From an uncultured bacterium (GTDB lineage: Bacteria; Actinomycetota; Coriobacteriia; Coriobacteriales; Coriobacteriaceae), in assembly GCA_905215755.1 (NCBI GenBank), contig CAJMRE010000001.1:1-64000 (forward strand): a stretch of 64,000 nt of DNA. The letters are read 5' to 3'. The first letter of the stretch is position 1. Each line of letters begins with the position of its first letter. Below the pieces are notes generated by a model, which worked only from the letters and a program-made list of their open reading frames with translations, did not search any database and had not been told where the DNA came from. A program made the position numbers and the translations under genes. Below, in pieces: positions 32,415 to 40,692 of the stretch.

Positions 32415-34716
32415 GCAGACCAGCTCCCTTCAGAGCATCGGTAAGTGCAGCGCGCGTGTCGTTGGCCATGGGGCACAGCGGCATGCGGTAGTTTGCCTCG
32501 ATCATACCCATCTGAGCGAGCGCTTCCTTAACGGGGATGGGGTTGACCTCACTAAAGAGGGCGTTGATGAGCGGCTGACCGGCAATCTGGATATCGCGGG
32601 CGCGCTCCACGTCGCCGTCCAGATAAGCGCGGCACATGTCGTGCACGAGCTGCGGCTGAACATCGGCCCACACGCTGATGGTGCCCGAGGCGCCCAGGCT
32701 CATGAGCGGCACGGTGAGGGCATCCTCACCCGAGTACATGCGGAAGTCGTCGGACAGCAGGTGGGCGATCTTGGCCGCGTAGGCGACGTCGCCCGAGGCT
32801 TCCTTAATACCCATGATGTTGGGGTGCGCGGCTAGGCGCTCTACGTTGCGCTCGCTGATACCGCAGCCGCAGCGGCCGGGGATGTTGTACAGGATGCAGG
32901 GGATGTCAACGGCATCGGCGACGGTCTTAAAGTGCTGATAGATACCCTCTTCGTTGGACTTGTTGTAGTAGGGGGTAATGAGCAGCAGGCCGTCGGCTCC
33001 CAAGCCCTGGTAAGTAAGCGACTTGGTGAGCATGGTCTGCGTGGAGTTGGAGCCTGAGCCGGCGATGACGGGGATGCGGCCTGCGACCTGCTTGACCACG
33101 GCGGCAACGACAGAGTTGTCCTCGTCGTCGGTCATCGTGGCGCTTTCGCCAGTGGTGCCCAGGGTGAGGATGGCGTCGGTGCCATTCTGCAGGTGGAAAT
33201 CGACCAGGCGCTCAAGAGCATCAAAGTCGACGCTGCCGTCCTTCTTGAATGGGGTGACGAGGGCGACGATCGAGCCCTCGAGGTTGCGGACATCCATATT
33301 CTTCTCCTTCGCTTCTGCGATCTGGATGCGTTTGTTCCATTGGGCGGCGACGGCCAGGCGCTCGTCCTGGGCGCGACGGCGGGCACTTTCGGCGCGCGAC
33401 TTGGCCAGCAGCTCGCGGCCGCACGGCAGCACGTCGAGCGTGGCAAAGTAGTCTCCCGGGCGCTCGGCGCGGCGAATGAGGTCTGCCGAGCCGTCGGGAC
33501 GCAGCAGTACCTCGGCGGAGCGCAGGCGACCGTTGTAGTTGTAGCCCATGGAGTAGCCATGCGCGCCGGTGTCGTGGATCACGAGCAGGTCGCCCATGTC
33601 GATCTGCGGCAGCTTGCGGTCGATGGCGAACTTGTCGTTGTTCTCGCACAAGTTGCCCGTGATGTCGTACGTATTCGTGACAGGGGCTGTGGATTTGTCG
33701 GGGCCACCCGGCCGGCCCATCACCGTAACGTGGTGGTAGGCGCCATACATGGCAGGGCGAATCAGGTCGACGGCACTTGCGTCCACGCCGATATAGTCCT
33801 TGTAAATCTGCTTTTCGTGGATGGCCTTGGTGACCAGGCATCCGTAGGGGCCCATCATAAAGCGGCCCATCTCGGTGCAGATCGCCACATCGCCCATGCC
33901 GGCGGGTACCAGAATCTCGTCGTAGGCCGCGTGTACGCCCTCGCCGATGGCGTGGATGTCGTTAGCCTGCTGTTCGGGCAGGTAGGGGATGCCCACACCG
34001 CCGGACAGGTTGATAAAGGCGACATGCGCGCCCGTCTCGCGCTCCAGACGCACGGCAAGCTCAAAGAGGATGCGCGCGAGCTTGGGGTAGTAGTCGTTGG
34101 TGACGGTGTTGCTGGCGAGGAAAGCGTGGATGCCAAAATGTTCGGCGCCTTTGGCCTTGAGCATGCGGAAGGCCTCAAAGAGCTGCTCGGTGGTCATGCC
34201 GTACTTGGAATCGCCCGGGTTGTCCATGATGCCGTTGGAAAGCTGGAACAGGCCACCCGGGTTAAAACGGCAGCTGACCGTTTTGGGAATCGGGCCGGCG
34301 ACGCGCTCATAGAACTCAATGTGGCTGATGTCGTCAAAGTTGACGATGGCGCCCAGCTTGTCGGCAAGCGCAAAGTCGGCCGCCGGCGTGTCGTTGGACG
34401 AGAACATAATGTCGTGGCCCGTAATGCCCAGCGAGCGGGCAATCATGAGCTCGGTGTAGCTTGAGCAATCACAGCCGCAGCCGTATTCGTTAAGGATGGA
34501 AATGAGTGCCGGGTTGGGATTGGCCTTGACGGCGAAGTACTCCTTAAAGCCCGGGTTCCACGCAAAGGCATCGCGTACCTCTTGCATATTGCGACGGATG
34601 CCCGCCTCGTCGTATAGATGAAACGGCGTGGGGAACTGCTCAACGATGTGCTCGAGCGTCTCCTTGTCCACAAACGGCTGCTTGGCCGCGTATGCCTCGT
34701 TGGGGGTCAATGCCAT
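32407..34716 (-). CDS. lysA-dapA: LysA-DapA fusion: diaminopimelate decarboxylase and dihydrodipicolinate synthase
   Basis: One uninterrupted frame of 769 codons joins the last and the first enzymes of lysine synthesis. Residues 1-430 are a PLP fold-type III decarboxylase (Lys64 in YFAVKANPN, SGGVGIPY, CTEMGRFM, and YNGRLRSAEVL). Residues about 430-473 are a highly charged helical linker (AKSRAESARRRAQDERLA). Residues 474-769 are a complete DapA (TLGTTGESATM, Tyr137 and Lys165 in its own numbering, LYNIPGR and GIKEASGD). I checked the junction codon by codon and no stop intervenes. An AAGGAG site stands 6 nt before the DapA methionine at 33297, so a separate DapA could also be made. Under control of a lysine riboswitch. 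Confidence 0.85.
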   Translation of the reverse strand: MALTPNEAYAAKQPFVDKETLEHIVEQFPTPFHLYDEAGIRRNMQEVRDAFAWNPGFKEYFAVKANPNPALISILNEYGCGCDCSSYTELMIARSLGITGHDIMFSSNDTPAADFALADKLGAIVNFDDISHIEFYERVAGPIPKTVSCRFNPGGLFQLSNGIMDNPGDSKYGMTTEQLFEAFRMLKAKGAEHFGIHAFLASNTVTNDYYPKLARILFELAVRLERETGAHVAFINLSGGVGIPYLPEQQANDIHAIGEGVHAAYDEILVPAGMGDVAICTEMGRFMMGPYGCLVTKAIHEKQIYKDYIGVDASAVDLIRPAMYGAYHHVTVMGRPGGPDKSTAPVTNTYDITGNLCENNDKFAIDRKLPQIDMGDLLVIHDTGAHGYSMGYNYNGRLRSAEVLLRPDGSADLIRRAERPGDYFATLDVLPCGRELLAKSRAESARRRAQDERLAVAAQWNKRIQIAEAKEKNMDVRNLEGSIVALVTPFKKDGSVDFDALERLVDFHLQNGTDAILTLGTTGESATMTDDEDNSVVAAVVKQVAGRIPVIAGSGSNSTQTMLTKSLTYQGLGADGLLLITPYYNKSNEEGIYQHFKTVADAVDIPCILYNIPGRCGCGISERNVERLAAHPNIMGIKEASGDVAYAAKIAHLLSDDFRMYSGEDALTVPLMSLGASGTISVWADVQPQLVHDMCRAYLDGDVERARDIQIAGQPLINALFSEVNPIPVKEALAQMGMIEANYRMPLCPMANDTRAALTDALKGAGLLD
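33297..33311 (-). promoter_or_regulatory. Internal ribosome site and start for stand-alone DapA
   Basis: On the minus strand GCGAAGGAGAAGAATATG inside the fused frame: an AAGGAG motif with good spacing to the ATG at 33297, exactly where unfused DapA proteins begin. It suggests two products, a fusion and a 296-aa DapA. Confidence 0.55.
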
Positions 34717-34787
34717 GTCCCGTAAACCTCGCTATCCAGACGGCGCCATCTGCGCATCGAATCCGCATAGCGTGGACCCAATGTCCG

Positions 34788-34944
34788 GATAGCGCTCCCG
34801 CATTGCTGCAGACAGTCCTGCGGGTGTTTCCCGCAGGCCCACCAGGCTGTTCGTGCCCGAAAAACCCAGTTCGGCGGGTTTCGCCTCCCCACGGGGTCAA
34901 AGTCTGCCGACTCGCCCGCGGATCATCGTGCCCGCGCCTCTATC
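34788..34944 (-). promoter_or_regulatory. Lysine riboswitch (L box) aptamer
   Basis: Leader of the lysA-dapA gene. It begins GATAGAGGCGCGG (consensus GATAGAGGTGCG), contains GCCGAACTGGG, a GGACTGTC segment after a CTGCGGG/CCCGCAG arm, and closes with GGAGCGCTATC, which pairs with the initial GATAG as helix P1. Order and spacing match the Bacillus lysC leader. The 70 nt between aptamer and start include TCTGGATAGCGAGG, complementary to the 3-prime P1 strand and containing the ribosome site, so control probably acts on translation initiation. Confidence 0.88.
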
Positions 34945-34956
34945 AAAGTGGTACAG

Positions 34957-34985
34957 ACCCTACCACGAAGCACTTTATCAAACAA
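34957..34985 (-). promoter_or_regulatory. Promoter of the lysine operon
   Basis: TTGTTT (34980-34985), 17-bp spacer, TAGGGT (34957-34962). The predicted start, near 34950, is a few bases before helix P1 of the riboswitch. GTGGTA...TACCAC brackets the -10 box. Confidence 0.5.
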
Positions 34986-35095
34986 GAGTATTTGTATATA
35001 ACGTTTAAAAAATGCAGCGGTATGCTAGAAACATGCACACAACAATCCTGCGTCACAATAGATGACAACTGATGCGCTCCACGAAAGGACCCTCT

Positions 35096-36283
35096 ATGAC
35101 CGAGCTCCAAGAACTCCGTCGCTATCGACGCGATCTCCATCGCATTCCAGAGCTCGATTTCGATCTTCCGCAAACCATTGCCTATATCGAGGACGTGCTG
35201 GCGCCGCTCGCCTGCGAGGTAGTTCATCCGTGTCCGAGTTGTGTCTGTGCGTTTTTCGATGCTGGCGTGGGCGCCTCGCATGCTATGGCGATTCGTGCCG
35301 ATATGGACGCGCTGCCCATCGAGGAGGCGACGGGCGCGGCTTTCGTCTCGATGCATCCCGGCAAGATGCATGCCTGTGGCCACGATGGGCATATGGCTAT
35401 GGCACTTGCCGCTGCAACCAATGTGGACCGTACGATTCGCGAGCAGCCGGGTGCGCTTAAGCGCAACGTGCTCTTTGTGTTTCAGCCTGCCGAGGAAACG
35501 ACCGGTGGCGCAAAGACGGTGTGCGAAAGCGGCGTGTTCGAGCGCTATGGTGTCGACCGCATCTTTGGGTTTCATGTTTGGCCCGACCTGCCCGCCGGTA
35601 CGCTGGCGAGCTGTTCTGGCCCACTGTTGGCGCGCTCGAGCGAGACGCATATCCACATCCACGGAGCGAGCATCCATATCGCCAAGACCTACGGCGTGCC
35701 GGTCGAGGAGTCGCACGATGCGGCCCTGGCGGCAGCGAAGTTTTTGGTTGCCGAGCGCGAGCTGATGGACGGGCTGGGCGACGATGAGCCCTGCATCGGT
35801 AAGTTCGGCTTGCTGCAGGCCGGTACGGTCTGCAATGCGGTGGCGGGGGAGGCGCACGTCGCCGGCAGCCTGCGTGTATTTACGGACGATATGTTCGACC
35901 GTGCGCGCGAAGGCGTACGCCGCGTGCTGGACGAGGCCTGTGCCGCGACGGGCTGCACGTATGACCTGGACTTTGCCGAAGGGTACCCGCCGGTCGACAA
36001 CGATCCTGACCTGTTTGCCCGCATTGCGCCCGTCCTGCCCGAGTTGCAGCTCGTTGACGAGCCGTTGCTGATTGCCGAGGATTTCGCCTTCTATCAGCGT
36101 CATCTGCCGGGGGTGTTTTTCTTGCTGGGGACGGGCGTACCAGCCGGGCAAGACAACCCAAGTGACGCCGAGGGCTGTCCCGCTTACGCGACAAACGCCC
36201 TGCACACCGATACCATGCTCTTTGACGAGGAAATCCTGCTCAAAGGCCTCGACGTCTACAAACAATTACTTACGCTCGATTAG
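35096..36283 (+). CDS. M20 amidohydrolase, probable N-acetyldiaminopimelate deacetylase
   Basis: A 395-aa zinc-dependent aminoacylase of the M20D group. Motifs: RADMDALPIEE (near residue 72), HACGHDGHMAMAL (metal His/Cys/His-Asp), FQPAEETTGGAK (catalytic and metal Glu) and AEDFAFYQ near the C-terminus. In Bacillus the gene next to dapH encodes the N-acetyl-LL-diaminopimelate deacetylase of this family. Here the gene is divergent from lysA-dapA-dapB-dapH, which favours the same role over indole-acetyl or hippurate amide hydrolysis. GAAAGGA precedes the ATG at 35096. Confidence 0.8.
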   Translation: MTELQELRRYRRDLHRIPELDFDLPQTIAYIEDVLAPLACEVVHPCPSCVCAFFDAGVGASHAMAIRADMDALPIEEATGAAFVSMHPGKMHACGHDGHMAMALAAATNVDRTIREQPGALKRNVLFVFQPAEETTGGAKTVCESGVFERYGVDRIFGFHVWPDLPAGTLASCSGPLLARSSETHIHIHGASIHIAKTYGVPVEESHDAALAAAKFLVAERELMDGLGDDEPCIGKFGLLQAGTVCNAVAGEAHVAGSLRVFTDDMFDRAREGVRRVLDEACAATGCTYDLDFAEGYPPVDNDPDLFARIAPVLPELQLVDEPLLIAEDFAFYQRHLPGVFFLLGTGVPAGQDNPSDAEGCPAYATNALHTDTMLFDEEILLKGLDVYKQLLTLD

Positions 36284-36325
36284 GTCCCTGTGTCAGTTAC
36301 TCAGAATATACGAACAAATGTACGC

Positions 36326-36331
36326 TATAAT
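36326..36331 (+). promoter_or_regulatory. -10 box of the HigA-like gene
   Basis: TATAAT, 49 bp upstream of the chosen start. It rules out the two longer in-frame starts at 36290 and 36332, which lie at or before the box. Confidence 0.5.
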
Positions 36332-36379
36332 ATGAGCGCTATCGGGTTTGCTTTGAGTAGAGACAGGGGATGGCTTGGA

Positions 36380-36721
36380 ATGTTGAAATCGTCGATTACC
36401 ACAAATGAGGAGGCTGCGGGCGGCCTGCTGTCGCTGGTAACTCCAGGGGAGCTTCTTAAGGAGGAGTTTCTTGTCCCCATGGGCATTTCCCAATATCGTC
36501 TTGCAAAGGAGACCGGGATTCCGGCTCAGCGCATCGGGCAGATTGTTTTGGGCAAGCGCCGTGTGACGGCTGACACCGATCTTTGTCTTTGCCGCTACTT
36601 TGGTCTGACGGATGGCTATTGGCTTCGCGCTCAGATGGCATTTGACCTTGAAGCCGAGAAAAGAAGAATCGAGCCGGGGCTCGACAGGATCGTTCCTGTC
36701 CAGCGGGCTATCGCAATGTAG
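36380..36721 (+). CDS. higA: HigA-family antitoxin-like regulator, solitary
   Basis: A 113-aa XRE helix-turn-helix protein with the HigA signature: TPGELLKEEFLVPMGISQYRLAKETGIP, RIGQIVLGKRRVTADTDLCLCRYFGLTDGYWLRAQMAFDLE. HigA normally follows a HigB toxin gene of about 90 codons. Here the upstream 96 bp hold only the promoter and no toxin is found, so it is an orphan. It may repress other promoters or counter a toxin encoded elsewhere. GGGGA is 9 nt before the ATG. Confidence 0.8.
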   Translation: MLKSSITTNEEAAGGLLSLVTPGELLKEEFLVPMGISQYRLAKETGIPAQRIGQIVLGKRRVTADTDLCLCRYFGLTDGYWLRAQMAFDLEAEKRRIEPGLDRIVPVQRAIAM

Positions 36722-36747
36722 ATCACGAGGGCACGGGGAATAGGGCA

Positions 36748-37074
36748 ATGAACAAACAACGCCGGCCAACTGCCGTGTATAGTCCGGGTGGGTGCGGATG
36801 TGGCTTGTTGCTGCTTCCGGTTGTTGTTGTGAGCATTGGCGTGATGTTTGCGCTTGCTGGGGTGGCCGCGGCGGCGCTCGTGCTGCTAATTGTGGCCATT
36901 GGCGTGACAATCTGGCTCTATCGCTGCCGCGAGCAGCGTCGTGCCGACGGCAAGTCTAATGTCGGATGGATTATCTTTCTCGTCATTGCCTACCTATTGA
37001 GCATCAACTATCTGGTGTTCTTTGTTTTGCTGATGATTGGCACCTTTACCGGAGAGCCCGTCACGGTGGGATAG
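36748..37074 (+). CDS. Small membrane protein, three helices
   Basis: A 108-aa protein with a short cytoplasmic head (NKQRRPTAVYSPGG), a CGC motif, hydrophobic segments at about 18-40, 42-58 and 73-98, and the positively charged loop YRCREQRRADGK between them. No family recognised. It starts 26 nt after the HigA-like gene and may be cotranscribed. Last gene before the accessory island. Confidence 0.6.
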   Translation: MNKQRRPTAVYSPGGCGCGLLLLPVVVVSIGVMFALAGVAAAALVLLIVAIGVTIWLYRCREQRRADGKSNVGWIIFLVIAYLLSINYLVFFVLLMIGTFTGEPVTVG

Positions 37075-37111
37075 GTTTTGCCTGAGTCGGGCGGGTACGC
37101 TGTCGATCGAT

Positions 37112-37156
37112 GGCCCCGGGATGACCTCTGATTCAAGTCACCGGGGCTCAATTTTT
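37112..37156 (+). terminator. Conserved hairpin A at the left island edge
   Basis: Stem GCCCCGG / CCGGGGC, a GA bulge, inner stem TGAC/GTCA, 11-base loop, then ATTTTT. The same architecture, with compensating base changes, is found at 48529-48566 before the Abi_2-like gene. Here the U tract makes it a likely terminator, or an attenuator in the leader of the 197-aa gene. Confidence 0.65.
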
Positions 37157-37286
37157 ACCCATTTGCAGTCTCCATGGCAGAATAGGCGGCGACCGACACC
37201 CGCGAGTGGCTTGGCATTAGACTGTTGTCAACAGCCGAGATCGCCCTCGCGCATCAGGCTGACGAGCCCCGGCAGTAAGGAGCGCC

Positions 37287-37880
37287 ATGAGCCGAATCAT
37301 CGACGTCGCAGGAACCAAGCTTTCGATCCCGGAGGGATACCTGCCCATGCAGCCCATGCCCGACGACCCTCCCGGATCCCTGCCTTTGGGCATGGAGGGG
37401 CCGTCCGCCATGTGCTTCCTCATGGTCTTCCCCATCCCGCACGAGCAAGCCATGCCCTATGACGATCCCGACGAGGTGATCGAGGGCATCCACTGCTCCC
37501 TCGCGCAAGACCAGGGGCTCGTCGAGGTCAACACCCCCGCGACCGCCAAGGGAAAACGGGTCATTTACAGCGTGGTCAAGACCGCCGTGCAGCCCGCGGG
37601 CACCCAGTACGCGCTCACGCTCAACCTCGAGTGCCCGGTGCACGACCTCTGCATCCAGGGCTTCTTCGATGAGGCCGGGGCGACGGGCATGCGCGATGCC
37701 GCCGTCTTCTCTATGACGGGCGCGTCTCCCGACGATTGGCGGCGCGACCCCTACGACCGCGCCATCACCGATGGGTACCTGATGAATCGCTCCGAGCTTC
37801 CGGAGTACGACCCGGCGTTTCCCGACCACCCGCTGAGCCTGCTCCGCTCGCTCGTGTGCGAGCTCGTCGAGAGCAACTAG
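37287..37880 (+). CDS. Unknown cytoplasmic protein
   Basis: A 197-aa protein without signal peptide or membrane helix, rich in Pro and Asp in its first third (residues 15-40). AAGGAG precedes the ATG at 37287. It reads as alternating beta strands (GKRVIYSVVKTAVQ, YALTLNLECPVHDLCIQGFF) and could be a PsbP/DUF1795-like fold, but I cannot confirm a family. Its end overlaps the DUF4143 remnant on the opposite strand by 4 nt. Confidence 0.55.
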   Translation: MSRIIDVAGTKLSIPEGYLPMQPMPDDPPGSLPLGMEGPSAMCFLMVFPIPHEQAMPYDDPDEVIEGIHCSLAQDQGLVEVNTPATAKGKRVIYSVVKTAVQPAGTQYALTLNLECPVHDLCIQGFFDEAGATGMRDAAVFSMTGASPDDWRRDPYDRAITDGYLMNRSELPEYDPAFPDHPLSLLRSLVCELVESN

Positions 37881-38509
37881 GAGGCCGACGGCGGGTCGAG
37901 CTCGTTGGCGCTGTCTGCGGCCTCGGGGCTCGGTTGCGGGCGGCTGGCGGCTCTCCGGTGCGGAAGGGCTACGAGCCTGATTGCGTTGGGGTATCGCTTA
38001 AGGAATGTGGACATGCCACCTTGCGACTTGGTAGTGCCGCTTTTCACCTCAATGGCGACCGTCTTAGATTGATCGCTACAGACGAAATCGACTCCGTCCT
38101 GCCCGTCTCTCCACCATTGAACCGAAAAGCCCTCTTCGGGGGCTCGGGTCAGCAGGTATGCGCCGATGGCGCTCTCGATGAGATGGCCTCGCAGCGCACT
38201 ATCCTGAAGGAGGAGATCATTAGGACGGTTTGCCGTTGCTGTAATCAGCGAGATGTCGTAGGCCATGAAGCGCGGCGACGAGCGGCGTTGCTGGAGCACG
38301 TTGGGGCTGTACTTAGACAGGCCGCATAAAACGCCAGCTTTTCCAAGGATGTCGAGATAGTGGGCGACGGTTGTCGTGTTCCCTGTTCCTTGGAGCTGGT
38401 CTACGAGTTTCGCGTAAGAGACCTCCTGCGCCGAATACTGGGTACCTGGTTTGCGCGTGTTTGCGCTGGTACACAGCTGCCCTCCTGATGTATGAGGATG
38501 GTATACGGC
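37877..38509 (-). pseudogene. C-terminal remnant of a DUF4143 ATPase
   Basis: The frame, open from 38509, encodes the C-terminal half of the AAA+/DUF4143 ATPases: KPGTQYSAQEVSYAKLVDQL, NTTTVAHYLDILGKAGVL, RSSPRFMAYD, RGHLIESAIGAYLL and the nuclease-like VDFVCSDQSKTVAIEVKSG. The whole N-terminal ATPase with the P-loop (about 200 residues) is missing and there is no start codon at the correct place; translation from an internal ATG would give 140 aa. Intact members are linked to toxin-like modules. Confidence 0.75.
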
Positions 38510-38589
38510 TTATTGAGTGAAACGAACTATGGCCAGGTAGTGTGTACTGCCTGGCCATAGTTGTGATAGTGCGAGAGATGCTTGGCTGT

Positions 38590-38925
38590 TCGGCTTCCTG
38601 CTTGCGAAGGATGATGGCCTCGACGCCGTACGCCAGGTCGAAGTCGTCCTTTTCCAGATAGTCGAACGCGTTGAGCTTCATGCCGTTGGCGATGAACAGT
38701 GCGACGGCTACGGCAACCATAACCAGCAAGATGGCGGCGCCTGCACCGCCGGCGGTGTCCTCTGAGACTTCAAGCAGGGCAGGCCGTTGCGTACGGAGAG
38801 GCTTGCCGCTTCGGCCATGCTGCCCATAACCATCGTGGGGAGGGGGAGGCGATGCACAGCCCGACACCGACGGCAATGGGCGGTGCGCACGTTTGGACGG
38901 TATCCAGAAACGTCTGCGCCTGTCT
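38590..38925 (-). pseudogene. Remnant of a membrane-anchored XRE-type regulator
   Basis: Pieces in two frames read APPIAVGVGLCIASPSP, MVMGSMAEAASLSV, then SEDTAGGAGAAILLVMVAVA, ALFIANGMKLNAFDYLEKDD and YGVEAIILRKQEAEQ. These are the transmembrane part and conserved tail of the regulators that fuse an XRE helix-turn-helix to a membrane region. The helix-turn-helix part is absent and at least one frameshift splits the rest. Confidence 0.6.
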
Positions 38926-38929
38926 CGCC

Positions 38930-39110
38930 GCGGCCCTCGCCGGCGAATTCCGCGCCGTTGTCGGTGAGCATGGCGCGGAACACGCAGCGCATCCCGTCGG
39001 CAGCAATGTGCTTACGGGCCTCCACCGATCTACGTGCTTCATCATGTCGGCTTTGAGCTTTGCCTCCTCGTTCCATTTCATGTGATTGTCGTAGCTCCCG
39101 GAGCATTCGA
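38930..39110 (-). mobile_element. IS30-like transposase fragment
   Basis: About 180 bp retain part of a DDE integrase core, including VFRAMLTDNGAEFAGEG (the second catalytic Asp of IS30-type transposases). Frames change within it and no ends or full transposase are present. Confidence 0.5.
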
Positions 39111-39158
39111 CCACATACCTCTAGGATGCACTCGATGTCTTCTGGCGTCGGTTGCCTC

Positions 39159-39875
39159 CTAGTAGCCCGAGTCGTAACGCTGGGCGGCAACGACCTTCTT
39201 AATCTCCTCGAGGCTGAGGAACATGTCTCCGAGCATGTGCTTTCGCCAGAAAGGTTTGAAGCATCGCAGCATTCGGCGGTACGCCTCGAGTCGGGGGCCG
39301 TGTGAGTTGCCGCCATCCGAATACTTCCTCAAAGGTTCCGCGAGCTCCTCGTAGCGCCCATCCGCAAAGAGGTATTTCATGTATCCGGCGAGTCGGCCCT
39401 CCTCCATGTCGTTGTAATCGAAGCCCTGAGGAGATATGCCACGCTCGTTCACCTCGGTCCTCTCCTCTTCCGGTAGGTCCTCGTAGGACGCTCTGAGAAC
39501 GCGGAACATATCGAGGATGTCGTACAGCTCCTCGCAACGAGCGTTGGGAATCTCCGGCAGAAGGGCTGCGAAGACCTCAGGGTACTCGCGCACGTAGCCC
39601 TTCTCGAAGATCTCCGCGTTGCGCTCATAGTACTCGGTATCGTTCTTGTTCTCAGCAAGGGCAGCGAGGATGAGCTCCTGGTTGCGGAGGATGAGGCGGT
39701 TGACCGGCCCGATTGTCAGGGGGGCCATCTCCTCGGGGTAATCAGGGCGGGGGTTACCCACTATTGACCCGAGTGCCTCGGTGACCACCCCCGAGATGGT
39801 GTTGCCGGATTCCTGCGCCAACCCTTCAAGCTTGGTCTTGAGATCATCGCTGACCCGGATCGAAATGGTTGCCAT
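39159..39875 (-). CDS. CopG-like DNA-binding domain fused to YfbU-like domain
   Basis: A 238-aa protein. Residues 1-50 (ATISIRVSDDLKTKLEGLAQ, NTISGVVTEAL) are a ribbon-helix-helix DNA-binding domain. Residues 55-235 follow the YfbU family (NRLILRNQELILAAL, EELYDILDMFRVLRASYEDL, GFDYNDMEEGRLAGYMKYL, SLEEIKKVV). YfbU over-expression has been linked to cell death in E. coli, and RHH domains are typical of antitoxins, so this may be a self-regulating toxin/antitoxin-like protein. AAGGAGG precedes the ATG at 39875 and a near-consensus promoter with an operator palindrome lies upstream. Confidence 0.8.
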   Translation of the reverse strand: MATISIRVSDDLKTKLEGLAQESGNTISGVVTEALGSIVGNPRPDYPEEMAPLTIGPVNRLILRNQELILAALAENKNDTEYYERNAEIFEKGYVREYPEVFAALLPEIPNARCEELYDILDMFRVLRASYEDLPEEERTEVNERGISPQGFDYNDMEEGRLAGYMKYLFADGRYEELAEPLRKYSDGGNSHGPRLEAYRRMLRCFKPFWRKHMLGDMFLSLEEIKKVVAAQRYDSGY

Positions 39876-39901
39876 CTGTATACCTCCTTAAAGGTGTTCT
39901 A

Positions 39902-39942
39902 CTGTCATGTCTTACTGTATGACACTTACTAGATGACGTCAA
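39902..39942 (-). promoter_or_regulatory. Promoter and operator of the CopG-YfbU gene
   Basis: TTGACG (39937-39942), 17-bp spacer, TACAGT (39914-39919). On the minus strand TGTCAT...ATGACA brackets the -10 box, a fitting site for autorepression by the RHH domain. Confidence 0.65.
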
Positions 39943-40037
39943 ATGTACCAAGACAACCGACCTGTGGCCGGCTTGGAGAATGCCTGCAACGGTAACGTTG
40001 AAGGCATTTTTCTTGCCCGCCTGTCACGGGGGGTGTC

Positions 40038-40596
40038 GTGGAGGGTGATCAGGATGGCGCGGTCGAGGAGGCCCAGACAGAGCAAGGGCAGCCGGAAGAG
40101 CTGCAGGAGCGGGAAGCGCAGCAGGTAGAGCAGGCACCGGATTACCGGGAACTGCTCGACCGGCAGGATGCCCGCATCGCGGAGCTGGAAGCACAAGCAC
40201 AGACGGCAGAGGCCGCCAAGAGCCAGGATGCCGCCGACAAGCTCGCGGCCGAAATCGAGCGGGTGCGCGCCGAGGCCTCCGAGGAGAAGGTGGCCTACGA
40301 GCTGAGGTTCGCGGGGGCGAAGAACGTCACCGCGGCGAAGGCGGTGCTTCGGCGAGCACGGCGGTGACGTACGCAAGCTCAAGTCGGCGGCGGCGTGGCT
40401 GCAGGAGCGTAAGTGCCCGGACGAGTACGGCAAGGCCGACCGGCGCGGGGACGACGGCAAGCCCTCGCAGCCAAGCGTGGACGAGCTCGCACGAGCGGTG
40501 ATCGCGGGACGCTACGGGGTCGGCGAGGCCCGCAGGAAGGCGCTCGGGAGCCGGTATGCCGAGGTGCAGCGCCGGGTGAACCAGCTGCTCCCGTAA
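40038..40596 (+). pseudogene. Phage-type coiled-coil protein with CW_7 end, frameshifted
   Basis: The first frame (GTG at 40038, 109 codons) is a Glu/Gln/Ala-rich coiled coil ending LRFAGAKNVTAAKAVL, as in phage scaffold-like proteins. Near 40350 the frame is lost; the continuation in another frame (40354-40596) reads GGDVRKLKSAAAWLQE and ends VIAGRYGVGEARRKALG, YAEVQRRVNQLLP, which is a CW_7 (Cpl-7 type) cell-wall binding motif as in phage lysins. One frameshift explains the break. A relic of a prophage or integrative element. Confidence 0.65.
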
Positions 40597-40692
40597 GGGG
40601 CCTCGGACGGCACCCCTGGTGGTCCGCCCACCGCCGTGGCGCTGGCGCGCACGCGTGCGGGCTGGTCAAATAACTCGGCCCCTCAGCAGATT

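Noticed and set aside
33193..34464. Plus-strand frame opposite lysA
   Set aside because: Shadow of lysA-dapA; no initiation signals.
38313..39316. Two minus-strand frames of 187 and 202 codons as intact genes
   Set aside because: They splice together recognisable pieces of different families in changing frames; better read as remnants.
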